Positions 1 through 8,657 of a stretch of DNA of 64,000 nucleotides are shown here, piece after piece. Positions within the stretch are counted from its first letter, which is position 1. Every line of letters begins with the position of its first letter. The DNA comes from an uncultured Lachnospiraceae bacterium (GTDB lineage Bacteria > Bacillota > Clostridia > Lachnospirales > Lachnospiraceae), in assembly GCA_903789615.1 (NCBI GenBank), contig CAIFEV010000003.1:124001-188000 (forward strand), read 5' to 3'. Position numbers and translations under genes: made by a program. The notes beneath the pieces are model-generated. The model searched no databases. It saw nothing but the letters and a program-made list of their open reading frames with translations, and had not been told where the DNA came from.

Positions 1-602
1 GGTGCGGCACTTCCGTCAGACCCGTAAACGAGATACCGGTCCTGTCCGGCATCATACAGTACTGTGTTGTACGCAGTGGGCACGGTTTCCGGCGCTTCTG
101 AAACGCCGGCCGTCCCGGATTCAGCAGCTGCCTTCTCTGAATCTGCGGCGGCAGTCTCCGGAGCGGAAACAGATGCCTGCGTCCTGTTGCCGGCGGTCTC
201 CTGAGAGACCGCTGCGGGGGCGGCAGGGACATCTGAGATGACGGCAGCGGCAGTACCTGCCTCTGGCGTGATATCGGATGAATCCCGGGAGGTGCTTTCA
301 TCTGCCGCTGAATCTGCGGCAGCGGCGATGCTTTCCTCCGGATTTTCTGACGCATCGCCGGCTTCCGTTATGGCAGTTTCTCCCGTGGTTTCAGCAGATG
401 CAGCTTTGGATGTGGTCTCTGAAGCAGCACCCGCTGCGGCAGAACGCGAACCTGAGGATGGCGTTCCGGTTGTGGACGCGGCAGAAGCTGTCGTGCCTGC
501 TGCAGCAGCTGTCTGATTTGCGGTGCCGCAGGACGTGAGGGCCAGACTGAGACTGACGGAACAGATACAAAGCAGTGTGAGGGTATAAAATTTTTTCTTC
601 AT
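1..602 (-). CDS. Ala/Ser/Thr-rich putative lipoprotein, N-terminal part; runs off the left edge
   Basis: Reverse-strand ATG at 602 gives MKKKFYTLTLLCICSVSLSLALTSCGTANQTAAAAG..., a signal peptide with an LTSC lipobox; frame stays open to the window edge. Confidence 0.8.
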   Translation of the reverse strand, partial: MKKKFYTLTLLCICSVSLSLALTSCGTANQTAAAAGTTASAASTTGTPSSGSRSAAAGAASETTSKAASAETTGETAITEAGDASENPEESIAAAADSAADESTSRDSSDITPEAGTAAAVISDVPAAPAAVSQETAGNRTQASVSAPETAAADSEKAAAESGTAGVSEAPETVPTAYNTVLYDAGQDRYLVYGSDGSAA

Positions 603-706
603 GATATTCTAACGGCAGTGAAATAAAAGAAATGAAATATTAATGATGGTATGATTATAGGGCTGCGAGAGAGGAAATGCAAGAGCATAAAAATACCGGC
701 AGGCCC

Positions 707-2482
707 TCAGTCCTGCCAGCTGCCGGAAAACCGGCTGTAATCCAGATACGCCCCTTTCATCGGCGAAGCCGCCAGCAGGCGGTACAGCGCCAGGACACCG
801 TCTGGATACTTCGGTTTGCGCGGCTTCCATTTTTTCCTTCTCTCATCCAGAATGGCCCGGATTTCTTCAGGCGTCTTTTTTTCACCCCTGACCCCTGTGA
901 TTTCCAGTATGCGGGCAGGAATGTCGATGTGGATCAGATCGCCTTCTTCTATCAGAGCAATCGGACCGCCGTCGGCGGCCTCCGGGCTGCAGTGTCCGAT
1001 AACCGGACCGGTGGATGCACCGGAAAAACGGCCGTCGGTGATCAGTGCGATGCTCCGGCCAAGCTGCGGGTCGGAAGAGATGGCTTCTGATGTGTAGAAC
1101 ATTTCCGGCATACCGCTGCCCTTCGGGCCTTCATAGCGAATCAGCACCGCGTCGCCCGGATGGACCTTATGCCCTAAAACAGCCGCGAGACATTCTTCCT
1201 CGGAGTCAAAGGGCCTGGCTTTCAGCGTGACGGAAAACATCTCGCGCGGGCAGGCTGTGTGCTTGATCACAGCCCCTTCCGGCGCAAGATTTCCTTTCAG
1301 GATCGCGATGGAACCGTTCGTGTCAATCGGCCGGTCAAAGGGGCGGATGATGTCCTCTTTTGTGATTCGGGTGCCTCTCACCCGGTTGGCTTCCTGAAGG
1401 AGACTTTCACAGTGCTCATAAAAGCCGCTGCGCTTCAGATCTTCAAGGTTTTCACCCAGTGTCTTTCCTGTCACGGTCCGCGCACTCATGTGCAGCATCG
1501 GGCGGATTTCCTCCATGACAGCAGGAACACCGCCGGCGTAGTAAAAGAATTCCGCCGGATAGGTGCCGGATGGGCGGATGTTCAGGAGATAGCGTGCGTT
1601 CCGGTGAAGCCTGTCAAAGTCATCACCGGTGATTTCAATTCCCAGCTCATGCGCGATGGCAGGTAGGTGCAGCAGGGCATTGGTAGAACCGGAGATGGCC
1701 GCATGGACCAGAATGGCATTTTCAAAACTTTCTGCCGTCAGGATATCGGAGGGGCGTGCATCCGGATTTCCGGCGAGTTTTACCGCGAGCTTTCCCGCTT
1801 CTTTTGCACAGCGCACCAGATCCGGACTCTGCGCCGGCAGAAGTGCAGATCCGGGAAGAGCCAGCCCCAGCGCCTCTGCCATGATCTGCATGGTGCTGGC
1901 AGTTCCGATGAAGGAGCAGGCTCCGCAGGAGGGACATGCATTTTCCTTGGCCCACTCCAGCTTTTCCCTGCTGATTTCTTTTCGCTGATATTTTGCGCTG
2001 TAAACGCCCAGCTCATTGAGCGTGAGCATCTGCGGTCCGGCCGCCATGGTGCCTCCGGGAATGACAACCGAAGGAATGTTGACGCGGGCCAGGCCGATCA
2101 GATTCCCCGGCAGCCCCTTGTCGCAGGAGGCGATAAATAAGCCGGCGTCAAACGGAGTTGCCTTCGCCTGAATTTCGATCATGTTCGCGATCATCTCCCG
2201 TGAAGCGAGAGAGTAGTTGATCCCGTCCGTCCCCTGGCTTTCTCCGTCGCAGATGTCTGTCGTAAAGTACCGGGCGCCGTGTCCGCCGGCCTCTGTGATG
2301 CCCTCCCGGGACGCCGCGACCAGGCGGTCCAGATGTGCCGATCCCGGGTGCGAATCGCCGAATGTGCTTTCAATAAAAATCTGCGGCTTGCCGAGGTCCT
2401 CTTTTGTCCAGCCGCTCCCAAGCCGCAGAGGATCCATCTCCGGCGATAGTTCCCGCCATTTCTGACTGATTAATGAATCCAT
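707..2482 (-). CDS. IlvD/Edd family dehydratase (dihydroxy-acid or sugar-acid dehydratase)
   Basis: CDKGLPGNL, CPSCGACSFIGTASTM and GRFSGAS motifs typical of the IlvD/Edd superfamily. Confidence 0.9.
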   Translation of the reverse strand: MDSLISQKWRELSPEMDPLRLGSGWTKEDLGKPQIFIESTFGDSHPGSAHLDRLVAASREGITEAGGHGARYFTTDICDGESQGTDGINYSLASREMIANMIEIQAKATPFDAGLFIASCDKGLPGNLIGLARVNIPSVVIPGGTMAAGPQMLTLNELGVYSAKYQRKEISREKLEWAKENACPSCGACSFIGTASTMQIMAEALGLALPGSALLPAQSPDLVRCAKEAGKLAVKLAGNPDARPSDILTAESFENAILVHAAISGSTNALLHLPAIAHELGIEITGDDFDRLHRNARYLLNIRPSGTYPAEFFYYAGGVPAVMEEIRPMLHMSARTVTGKTLGENLEDLKRSGFYEHCESLLQEANRVRGTRITKEDIIRPFDRPIDTNGSIAILKGNLAPEGAVIKHTACPREMFSVTLKARPFDSEEECLAAVLGHKVHPGDAVLIRYEGPKGSGMPEMFYTSEAISSDPQLGRSIALITDGRFSGASTGPVIGHCSPEAADGGPIALIEEGDLIHIDIPARILEITGVRGEKKTPEEIRAILDERRKKWKPRKPKYPDGVLALYRLLAASPMKGAYLDYSRFSGSWQD

Positions 2483-3423
2483 CACTTTTTATACTTGTAG
2501 AATCCTTCTCCCGCATTTACGCCTGTTTTGCCCGCATCAATCATGCCCTTGAGCATGGCGGCAATACGCCCCGGCGTGGTGTCCGTATTCTTTGCCTGCG
2601 GATTCATGATGACGATGTTATATGCGGTTGTGAGGCCGACCACATCGAGAATGCGGAACGGCCCAAGCGGCGCGCCTGTCGCCAGCATCCAGGTCTTGTC
2701 GATGGTTTCCGGATCTGCGACGCCGTTTGCTGCGAGTGCCTCTGCGGCGGAGAGGAACGGAACCAGCATGGAATTCAGAATGTAGCCCGGCTGCTCCTTT
2801 TTCACAAGAAGTGGAATCATGTTGATCTGCTTTGCAAATTCAACAACCTCATCGATGTACTTCGGATCGGTGCCGGCGTGACCCATGATTTCGGCAGTGT
2901 TCATCCGGTAGATGTCATTGGCAAAGTGCAGCGCCAGGAACTTATCCGGGCGTCCTGTGAAATGCGCGAACGTGCTCGGAAGAAGCGTTGACGAGTTGGT
3001 GCAGATGACGGTTTTCTCCGGGAGATGCTTCTGCAGCTCCGTGTAGAAGGCTTCCTTCTGCTCAATGCTCTCGGCGATTGCCTCGATGACAAGATCCGCG
3101 TCTTTTCCGGCTTCCTCGTAGCTGGTCGTCAGCTTCAGTCCCTTGTAGGCATCATCCGCGCGCTTTTTGAGCTCATCGATCTGCTCGTCCGTCAGATGCT
3201 TTTCGCTCGTGAAGCCGCGGCAGTAAGCTGCCGGATTGGTTTTCATGGCTTCCAGCGTGTTCATGTAGATTCCGTGCAGCCGGTCAAGCTTTGGCTGGCA
3301 GCGGCCGATCGATGCGTCCGTGCGAAGCCAGATCGTTACGTTAAAACCGCAGAAAGCTGCCTGATACGCGATCTGTGAGCCGAGTACGCCGCCGCCGGCA
3401 ACTGTGACGTTTCTGAAAGACAT
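2482..3423 (-). CDS. 3-hydroxyacyl-CoA dehydrogenase family protein
   Basis: N-terminal MSFRNVTVAGGGVLGSQIAYQAAFCGFNVTIW Rossmann motif; ICTNSSTLLPS and LHFANDIYRMNTAEI motifs; stop overlaps the start of the downstream dehydratase (TGATG). Confidence 0.85.
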   Translation of the reverse strand: MSFRNVTVAGGGVLGSQIAYQAAFCGFNVTIWLRTDASIGRCQPKLDRLHGIYMNTLEAMKTNPAAYCRGFTSEKHLTDEQIDELKKRADDAYKGLKLTTSYEEAGKDADLVIEAIAESIEQKEAFYTELQKHLPEKTVICTNSSTLLPSTFAHFTGRPDKFLALHFANDIYRMNTAEIMGHAGTDPKYIDEVVEFAKQINMIPLLVKKEQPGYILNSMLVPFLSAAEALAANGVADPETIDKTWMLATGAPLGPFRILDVVGLTTAYNIVIMNPQAKNTDTTPGRIAAMLKGMIDAGKTGVNAGEGFYKYKK

Positions 3424-3545
3424 AGTACAGAACCTCCTTTGATATATGTTAAAATAATCACGTATAATACATGTACATGGTACCATATCACAGAATATAT
3501 GACAAATATTTTTCAGGGAATGTAAGGAGCACGCGGAAGGACAAT

Positions 3546-3986
3546 ATGGCAGAAAGCGGCAATAACGGCCGGAAGAACGACTGGAATCCGGATCCCGGAC
3601 TCAGAGGAAATGAGAAGATCGAGGAATATATCGGATATCTCCAGCAGGAGCCGACACAGGAGATGCTGGCAGTGACACTCTCTGCTGTCCGCAGACGCAT
3701 GAAGGCAGGCGGACAATTGGTCATTGCGGTGAGTCCGAAGGCAGACAGAGGGCTGGAGGCACAGATTCTGCAGCTTCCGGACGGAAGCCGCTGGGCCGTC
3801 GCCTATACCGGGTTTGAGGAGCAGGAGAAGGGAAAGACAGAACTGGTGTCAGCGTTTCTGGCGGACATGCGGGAAGTTCTGACGAAGGTCCTCACAATGG
3901 ACGGCATCTCAGGGCTGATACTTAATCCCTGGAACCGGACAATGCGCCTTGACAAGCCGCTGATCCGTCTGATTCTGGGAGCCTGA
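3546..3986 (+). CDS. SseB-like protein
   Basis: Short protein with SseB-N-like features (AVAYTGFEEQEKG...GLILNPWNRTMRLDKPLI). Confidence 0.55.
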   Translation: MAESGNNGRKNDWNPDPGLRGNEKIEEYIGYLQQEPTQEMLAVTLSAVRRRMKAGGQLVIAVSPKADRGLEAQILQLPDGSRWAVAYTGFEEQEKGKTELVSAFLADMREVLTKVLTMDGISGLILNPWNRTMRLDKPLIRLILGA

Positions 3987-4136
3987 CCCCCGGCCTGAAA
4001 CCGGCGGTATGAGCCGGAAATGCGGGAAAGAGAAGGCCTGACCGGTGTTGCAACAACTATCCGGCCATGCTAAAATGAATTGGTTTGGAAAGCATGCGGG
4101 ATATGGGTTCCCGGTTAAAATGCAAGGAGGTTAAAC

Positions 4137-4829
4137 ATGATTTATTCAGCAGAGGTCAAGGAAATGTGCCCTGTAACCCAGGCAGTACATCACGGCGCCG
4201 CTCCGATCCCGGAAGAGGCAAAGTGGGTGAAGGCCCGGGAAATCAAGGACATCTCCGGCTATACTCATGGTGTAGGCTGGTGCGCTCCGCAGCAGGGTGC
4301 CTGCAAACTGTCTCTGAACGTGAAGAACGGCGTGATTCAGGAAGCCCTCGTTGAGACGGTCGGCTGCTCCGGCATGACGCATTCCGCGGCGATGGCAGCG
4401 GAAATTCTTCCGGGGCTCACCATTCTGGAAGCCCTGAACACAGACCTCGTTTGTGATGCGATCAACACCGCTATGCGCGAGCTCTTCCTTCAGATCGTTT
4501 ACGGACGTTCCCAGAGTGCATTCTCTGAAGACGGCCTCGCGATCGGCGCCGGCCTCGAGGACCTTGGAAAGGGCCACCGCTCCATGGTCGGGACGACATA
4601 CGGCACACTTGAGAAGGGACCGCGGTATCTTGAACTGACAGACGGTTACATCACCGATCTGGCTCTTGATGAGAACGATGAGATCATCGGCTACAAGTAC
4701 GTCAACTTCGGCAAGATGATGGACTTCATCAAGGCCGGTGACGATGCGAACACGGCACTGAAGAAGGCATCCGGTCAGTACGGCCGCTGCGCTGACGCAG
4801 TCAAGTTCATCGATCCCCGCAAGCAGTGA
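4137..4829 (+). CDS. IscU/NifU-like iron-sulfur cluster assembly scaffold protein
   Basis: GWCAPQQGACKLSLNVKNGVIQEALVETVGCSGMTHSAAMAAEIL scaffold-like region; RBS aaggagg. Confidence 0.75.
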   Translation: MIYSAEVKEMCPVTQAVHHGAAPIPEEAKWVKAREIKDISGYTHGVGWCAPQQGACKLSLNVKNGVIQEALVETVGCSGMTHSAAMAAEILPGLTILEALNTDLVCDAINTAMRELFLQIVYGRSQSAFSEDGLAIGAGLEDLGKGHRSMVGTTYGTLEKGPRYLELTDGYITDLALDENDEIIGYKYVNFGKMMDFIKAGDDANTALKKASGQYGRCADAVKFIDPRKQ

Positions 4830-4856
4830 GAAGCACAACCGACGGAGGCAAAAATA

Positions 4857-5879
4857 ATGGAAGAATTATTTGAATCATATGACAGAAGAGAGAAGCAGAT
4901 TCTTGACAAACTCGCCGAGTACGGAATCGGATCCATCCAGGAAGCTGCAGACATCACAAAGGCAGCCGGCCTTGATGTTTATCACATGGTAGAAGGCATT
5001 CAGCCGATCTGCTTCGAGAACGCGAAGTGGGCATACACTGTCGGCGCCGCGATCGCCATCAAGAAGGGATGCCGCAAGGCGACCGATGCAGCTGCTGCAA
5101 TCGGCGAGGGACTTCAGTCCTTCTGTATCCCGGGCTCTGTAGCAGACCGCCGCAAGGTTGGTATCGGCCACGGCAATCTGGGCAAGAGACTTCTTGAGGA
5201 AGAAACGGAGTGCTTCTGCTTCCTGGCAGGTCACGAGTCTTTCGCGGCTGCAGAAGGCGCGATCGGTATCGCAACCATGGCGAACAAGGTTCGCCAGAAG
5301 CCGCTGCGCGTAATCCTGAACGGCCTCGGCAAGGACGCCGCGCAGATTATCTCCCGTGTCAACGGATTTACATTTGTCGAGACAGATTATGATTACCACA
5401 CCGGCGAGCTGAAGATCGTCTCCGAGCACTGCTACAGCAAGGACCCGAACGGCCCGAGAGCAAAGGTTAAGTGCTATGGCGCCAATGATGTTCAGGAAGG
5501 CGTTGCGATCATGTGGCATGAGAATGTCGATGTATCCATCACCGGCAACTCCACCAACCCGACCCGCTTCCAGCATCCGGTAGCCGGCACGTACAAGAAG
5601 GAGCGCCTCGAGGCAGGCAAGAAGTACTTCTCCGTGGCATCCGGCGGCGGTACAGGCCGTACCCTTCACCCGGACAACATGGCTGCCGGCCCGGCTTCTT
5701 ACGGCATGACCGACACGATGGGCCGCATGCACTCCGACGCGCAGTTCGCGGGTTCTTCGTCCGTCCCGGCTCACGTTGAGATGATGGGTCTCATCGGCAT
5801 GGGCAATAACCCGATGGTCGGCGCAACGGTAGCCGTTGCGGTTTCCGTTGAGGAAGCAGCGAAGGCTGGAAAGTTCTGA
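4857..5879 (+). CDS. GGGtGRT family protein of unknown function
   Basis: Contains the diagnostic string GGGTGRTLHPDNMAAGPASYG; directly downstream of the scaffold gene. Confidence 0.85.
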   Translation: MEELFESYDRREKQILDKLAEYGIGSIQEAADITKAAGLDVYHMVEGIQPICFENAKWAYTVGAAIAIKKGCRKATDAAAAIGEGLQSFCIPGSVADRRKVGIGHGNLGKRLLEEETECFCFLAGHESFAAAEGAIGIATMANKVRQKPLRVILNGLGKDAAQIISRVNGFTFVETDYDYHTGELKIVSEHCYSKDPNGPRAKVKCYGANDVQEGVAIMWHENVDVSITGNSTNPTRFQHPVAGTYKKERLEAGKKYFSVASGGGTGRTLHPDNMAAGPASYGMTDTMGRMHSDAQFAGSSSVPAHVEMMGLIGMGNNPMVGATVAVAVSVEEAAKAGKF

Positions 5880-5929
5880 TAACAGCGCAGAAAACCCGCC
5901 AGGGCTGACTGTACGGAAAATAAAATTAT

Positions 5930-5968
5930 GGGCTGGTTCTCTTCGGAGGACCGGCTTTTTTTGTGTCT
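5930..5968 (+). terminator. Intrinsic terminator after the GGGtGRT gene
   Basis: GGCTGGTTCTCTTCGGAGGACCGGC hairpin followed by TTTTTTT. Confidence 0.75.
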
Positions 5969-6077
5969 TCCCGGATCTTACAGCCAGAATATTCCGGGAT
6001 AAAAGCGGGAAAGTTGAAAATGTACGCTTTATGTACTAGTATCAGTAAAACAAAAACCGTGTTTGAACTACAAGTGG

Positions 6078-6142
6078 TGTCCGTGGGTAACAGCCAGAGC
6101 CATCTGCGTACGTAGGCTGTTTCCGGTTTATATCCGCGGACA
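6078..6142 (+). promoter_or_regulatory. Candidate structured leader or stem-loop element
   Basis: TGTCCGTGG pairs CCGCGGACA (9 bp); inner AACAGCC pairs GGCTGTT (7 bp); lies just 5' of the GGDEF/EAL-remnant gene. Confidence 0.5.
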
Positions 6143-6190
6143 GATTGATTTTCCCGGTACAATACAGAAGAAACACAGGCGGATATTTAC

Positions 6191-7429
6191 ATGTATCAAT
6201 TCAGCAGAGAAGTTCGGGAAGCATATGAGAGATTGAACATTTCCATGGCCATTTACCAGGTTATTGACGGTAAGGTCATGACAGTACTGGTATCCGACGG
6301 ATTCTGCAGAGCCCGCAAAGATATGCGGGAGCATCTGGCCAGAGCACTTGATGACAGTATGTTCGAGCGGATTTATCCGGAGGATGCGGGAAAACTGGCG
6401 ATGCTCGGTGAGGAATTCGCCAGACATCAGAAGCCGTATAACAACATCTTCCGGGCCTGCGATGAGGATGGAAACATCCACTGGATTCATGCGATCGGGT
6501 ACTGGCAGAACATGCCGGATGGAACGGAACTGGCTTTCTGCTATTATCTGAATCTTTCCAAAAGTGAGGAACAGATTGAATCGTACTCAAAACGATATCT
6601 TGAACGCCAGAAAGATTTTTTCTTCATCGACTCATTGACAGAACTTCCGAATCTGAATTACTTTCACAAATTTGGAGATGAAAAGATCAATGCGATCCGG
6701 ATGCACGGGGGACGGCCGGTGCTCTTGTATTTTGATATCATTGACCTGCAGAGTTACAACAATCAGTACGGATATGTGGCGGGAAATGCACTTCTGAAGA
6801 TGACGGCCGGAATCCTGCGTGAGAGTTATCCGGATGCGTTGGTTATACGAGGGGCCGATGACCGTTTCCTGGTGCTCACAGAGAAAGGCGGAGGAGAAGA
6901 TGCGATTCGGCTGGTTCGTGACCGAGTTATTCAGAATTCGCGCGGCAATACGGCCGGTGTGAAGGTGAGTGTCTGTCTGCTTGATCCGTCTGACACGGCG
7001 TTTACGGCGATGGATCATGCGCTTCATGCATTCAAGACATTCGGGACGGACATGAATTCCTACATCGCGTACTTTACTCCGGAACTGGACAGAACGTATT
7101 TCAGGCAGAAACGCCTGATTGATACGTTTGAAAATGATGCAAAGAAGGAGTTTATTCAGGTTTACTATCAGCGAATTGATCTGATCAAACTGGATCAGGA
7201 ACTGATCAGAAACCTGGGAGAAAATGACGGTAAGAACAAGATGGTTATCCGTGCGATCATAGAAACGTCTCATAAGTTGGGAATCCGCATACTTTGTGAA
7301 GAAATTGAAACAAAAGATCAGTACACATTTGTCAAAGAAGCCGGATGCGATTTCATCCAGGGATTTTATCTGTATAAACCGGATTCACTCGAGGCGATTA
7401 TTCGTGAGTACGGGAAACAGGGACGCTGA
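6191..7429 (+). CDS. PAS-like/GGDEF protein with degenerate GGDEF and an internally deleted EAL domain
   Basis: SLTELPNLNYF and FDIIDLQSYNNQYGYVAGNALL match GGDEF layout but the signature is GADDRF; EAL start EFIQVYYQ is joined directly to DLIKLDQELI and ends CEEIETKDQYTFVKEAGCDFIQGFYLYKP. Confidence 0.8.
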   Translation: MYQFSREVREAYERLNISMAIYQVIDGKVMTVLVSDGFCRARKDMREHLARALDDSMFERIYPEDAGKLAMLGEEFARHQKPYNNIFRACDEDGNIHWIHAIGYWQNMPDGTELAFCYYLNLSKSEEQIESYSKRYLERQKDFFFIDSLTELPNLNYFHKFGDEKINAIRMHGGRPVLLYFDIIDLQSYNNQYGYVAGNALLKMTAGILRESYPDALVIRGADDRFLVLTEKGGGEDAIRLVRDRVIQNSRGNTAGVKVSVCLLDPSDTAFTAMDHALHAFKTFGTDMNSYIAYFTPELDRTYFRQKRLIDTFENDAKKEFIQVYYQRIDLIKLDQELIRNLGENDGKNKMVIRAIIETSHKLGIRILCEEIETKDQYTFVKEAGCDFIQGFYLYKPDSLEAIIREYGKQGR

Positions 7430-7477
7430 AGAGATGCAGAAAGTACAGTTTCGTAAACAGATGAAAGGGGGCATCGT

Positions 7478-8644
7478 TTGACACCGGAGATATTGGAAAT
7501 ATTTTATCCTCTTTACGTGGAAGTGGATATGTTCGGATCGGTGATTATTCTGGTCCTGATCTTCCGGCTGATCGTTGACAGCCGCATCAGGGGACAGAGA
7601 GAGTTCAGAAGACTCCTGATCTGGGAAGTTATCCTTTTTATGTCGGAGGCTATGTCCAGAATCACGCAGGATTACAGGGCGGATTTTACAGATTCACTGG
7701 TCATGATTGCCAAGAGTGTATACTTTATATCTTGTGTCGCATCGTCCTGCGCGTGTTTTTCTTATTTTGAGTGCTGCCGGGATTCCGCGTTGTCCCACAG
7801 ATGCCGCTTCAAAACTTTCAGCAGTATTCCGCTGTATTTCTACATCGCCCTGGTGATCCTCAATCTTTACGGAAAATTCCTGTTCGAGGTGAATGACGAG
7901 GGCTTGTATCAGCGTGGACCTGCATTTAATATCACCTATGTTCTCTGTTATTTCTATGCCGCCGTTATTTCCGTGCGGTCGTTTGCCGATGCGTTTCGGA
8001 AAGAAAATTACGCGGACAGAGGGTATTTCATACTCCTCGGTGTGTTTCCTGTTGTGCCCGGTATTGCCGGGGTGTTTCAGTATTCCTTCTCGAATATCCC
8101 GGTTCTTTGTCCGGCTATGACGATTTTTTCAATATTGATTTATATTGATGCCATGGAACAGCTCATTTATACAGACCCGCTGACGAGTCTTGACAACCGG
8201 AGAAGTTTTACACGAGAGCTTGTCACAATGATGAAAAATCAGCGCGCCGATGAAAAATTGTACTTCGCGATGATTGATCTCAATAATTTCAAATCGATCA
8301 ATGATACGTACGGACACAATGCAGGAGACAGTGCACTTGTGATCGTGGCGGACCCCATGAGGCAGAGCGCGGACAGTCACAGAAACCGTCTGAATCTCTG
8401 CCGCTATGGGGGAGATGAATTTGCGGTCATCTTGTCTTCAGATGACAGGATGGAGATCCGGCGCTACCTTAGAGACGTGCTGACGCAGATTGAAGTACTC
8501 GTGAAGGAAAGACATATGCCGTGTCCAGTCACATTCAGCGCCGGTGTATCGGAATGGAATGGCAAAGATGAGCCTGGCGAATTCATTGAGAACGCAGACA
8601 AAGAAATGTATGTTGTAAAATCAGAACGCCGCAGCAGCCAGTGA
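7478..8644 (+). CDS. Membrane-bound diguanylate cyclase (GGDEF)
   Basis: N-terminal multi-TM region, then DPLTSLDNRRSF...DLNNFKSINDTYGHNAGD...RYGGDEFAVIL; TTG start. Confidence 0.85.
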   Translation: MTPEILEIFYPLYVEVDMFGSVIILVLIFRLIVDSRIRGQREFRRLLIWEVILFMSEAMSRITQDYRADFTDSLVMIAKSVYFISCVASSCACFSYFECCRDSALSHRCRFKTFSSIPLYFYIALVILNLYGKFLFEVNDEGLYQRGPAFNITYVLCYFYAAVISVRSFADAFRKENYADRGYFILLGVFPVVPGIAGVFQYSFSNIPVLCPAMTIFSILIYIDAMEQLIYTDPLTSLDNRRSFTRELVTMMKNQRADEKLYFAMIDLNNFKSINDTYGHNAGDSALVIVADPMRQSADSHRNRLNLCRYGGDEFAVILSSDDRMEIRRYLRDVLTQIEVLVKERHMPCPVTFSAGVSEWNGKDEPGEFIENADKEMYVVKSERRSSQ

Positions 8645-8657
8645 ACAGGGGGAGCCA

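Noticed and set aside
6040-6180. c-di-GMP riboswitch upstream of the GGDEF/EAL-remnant gene
   Set aside because: Considered because of gene context, but the conserved GEMM-I strings (CACGCACAGGGCAAACC, GGGACGCAAAGCCUCCGGCC) and c-di-GMP-II features are not seen.
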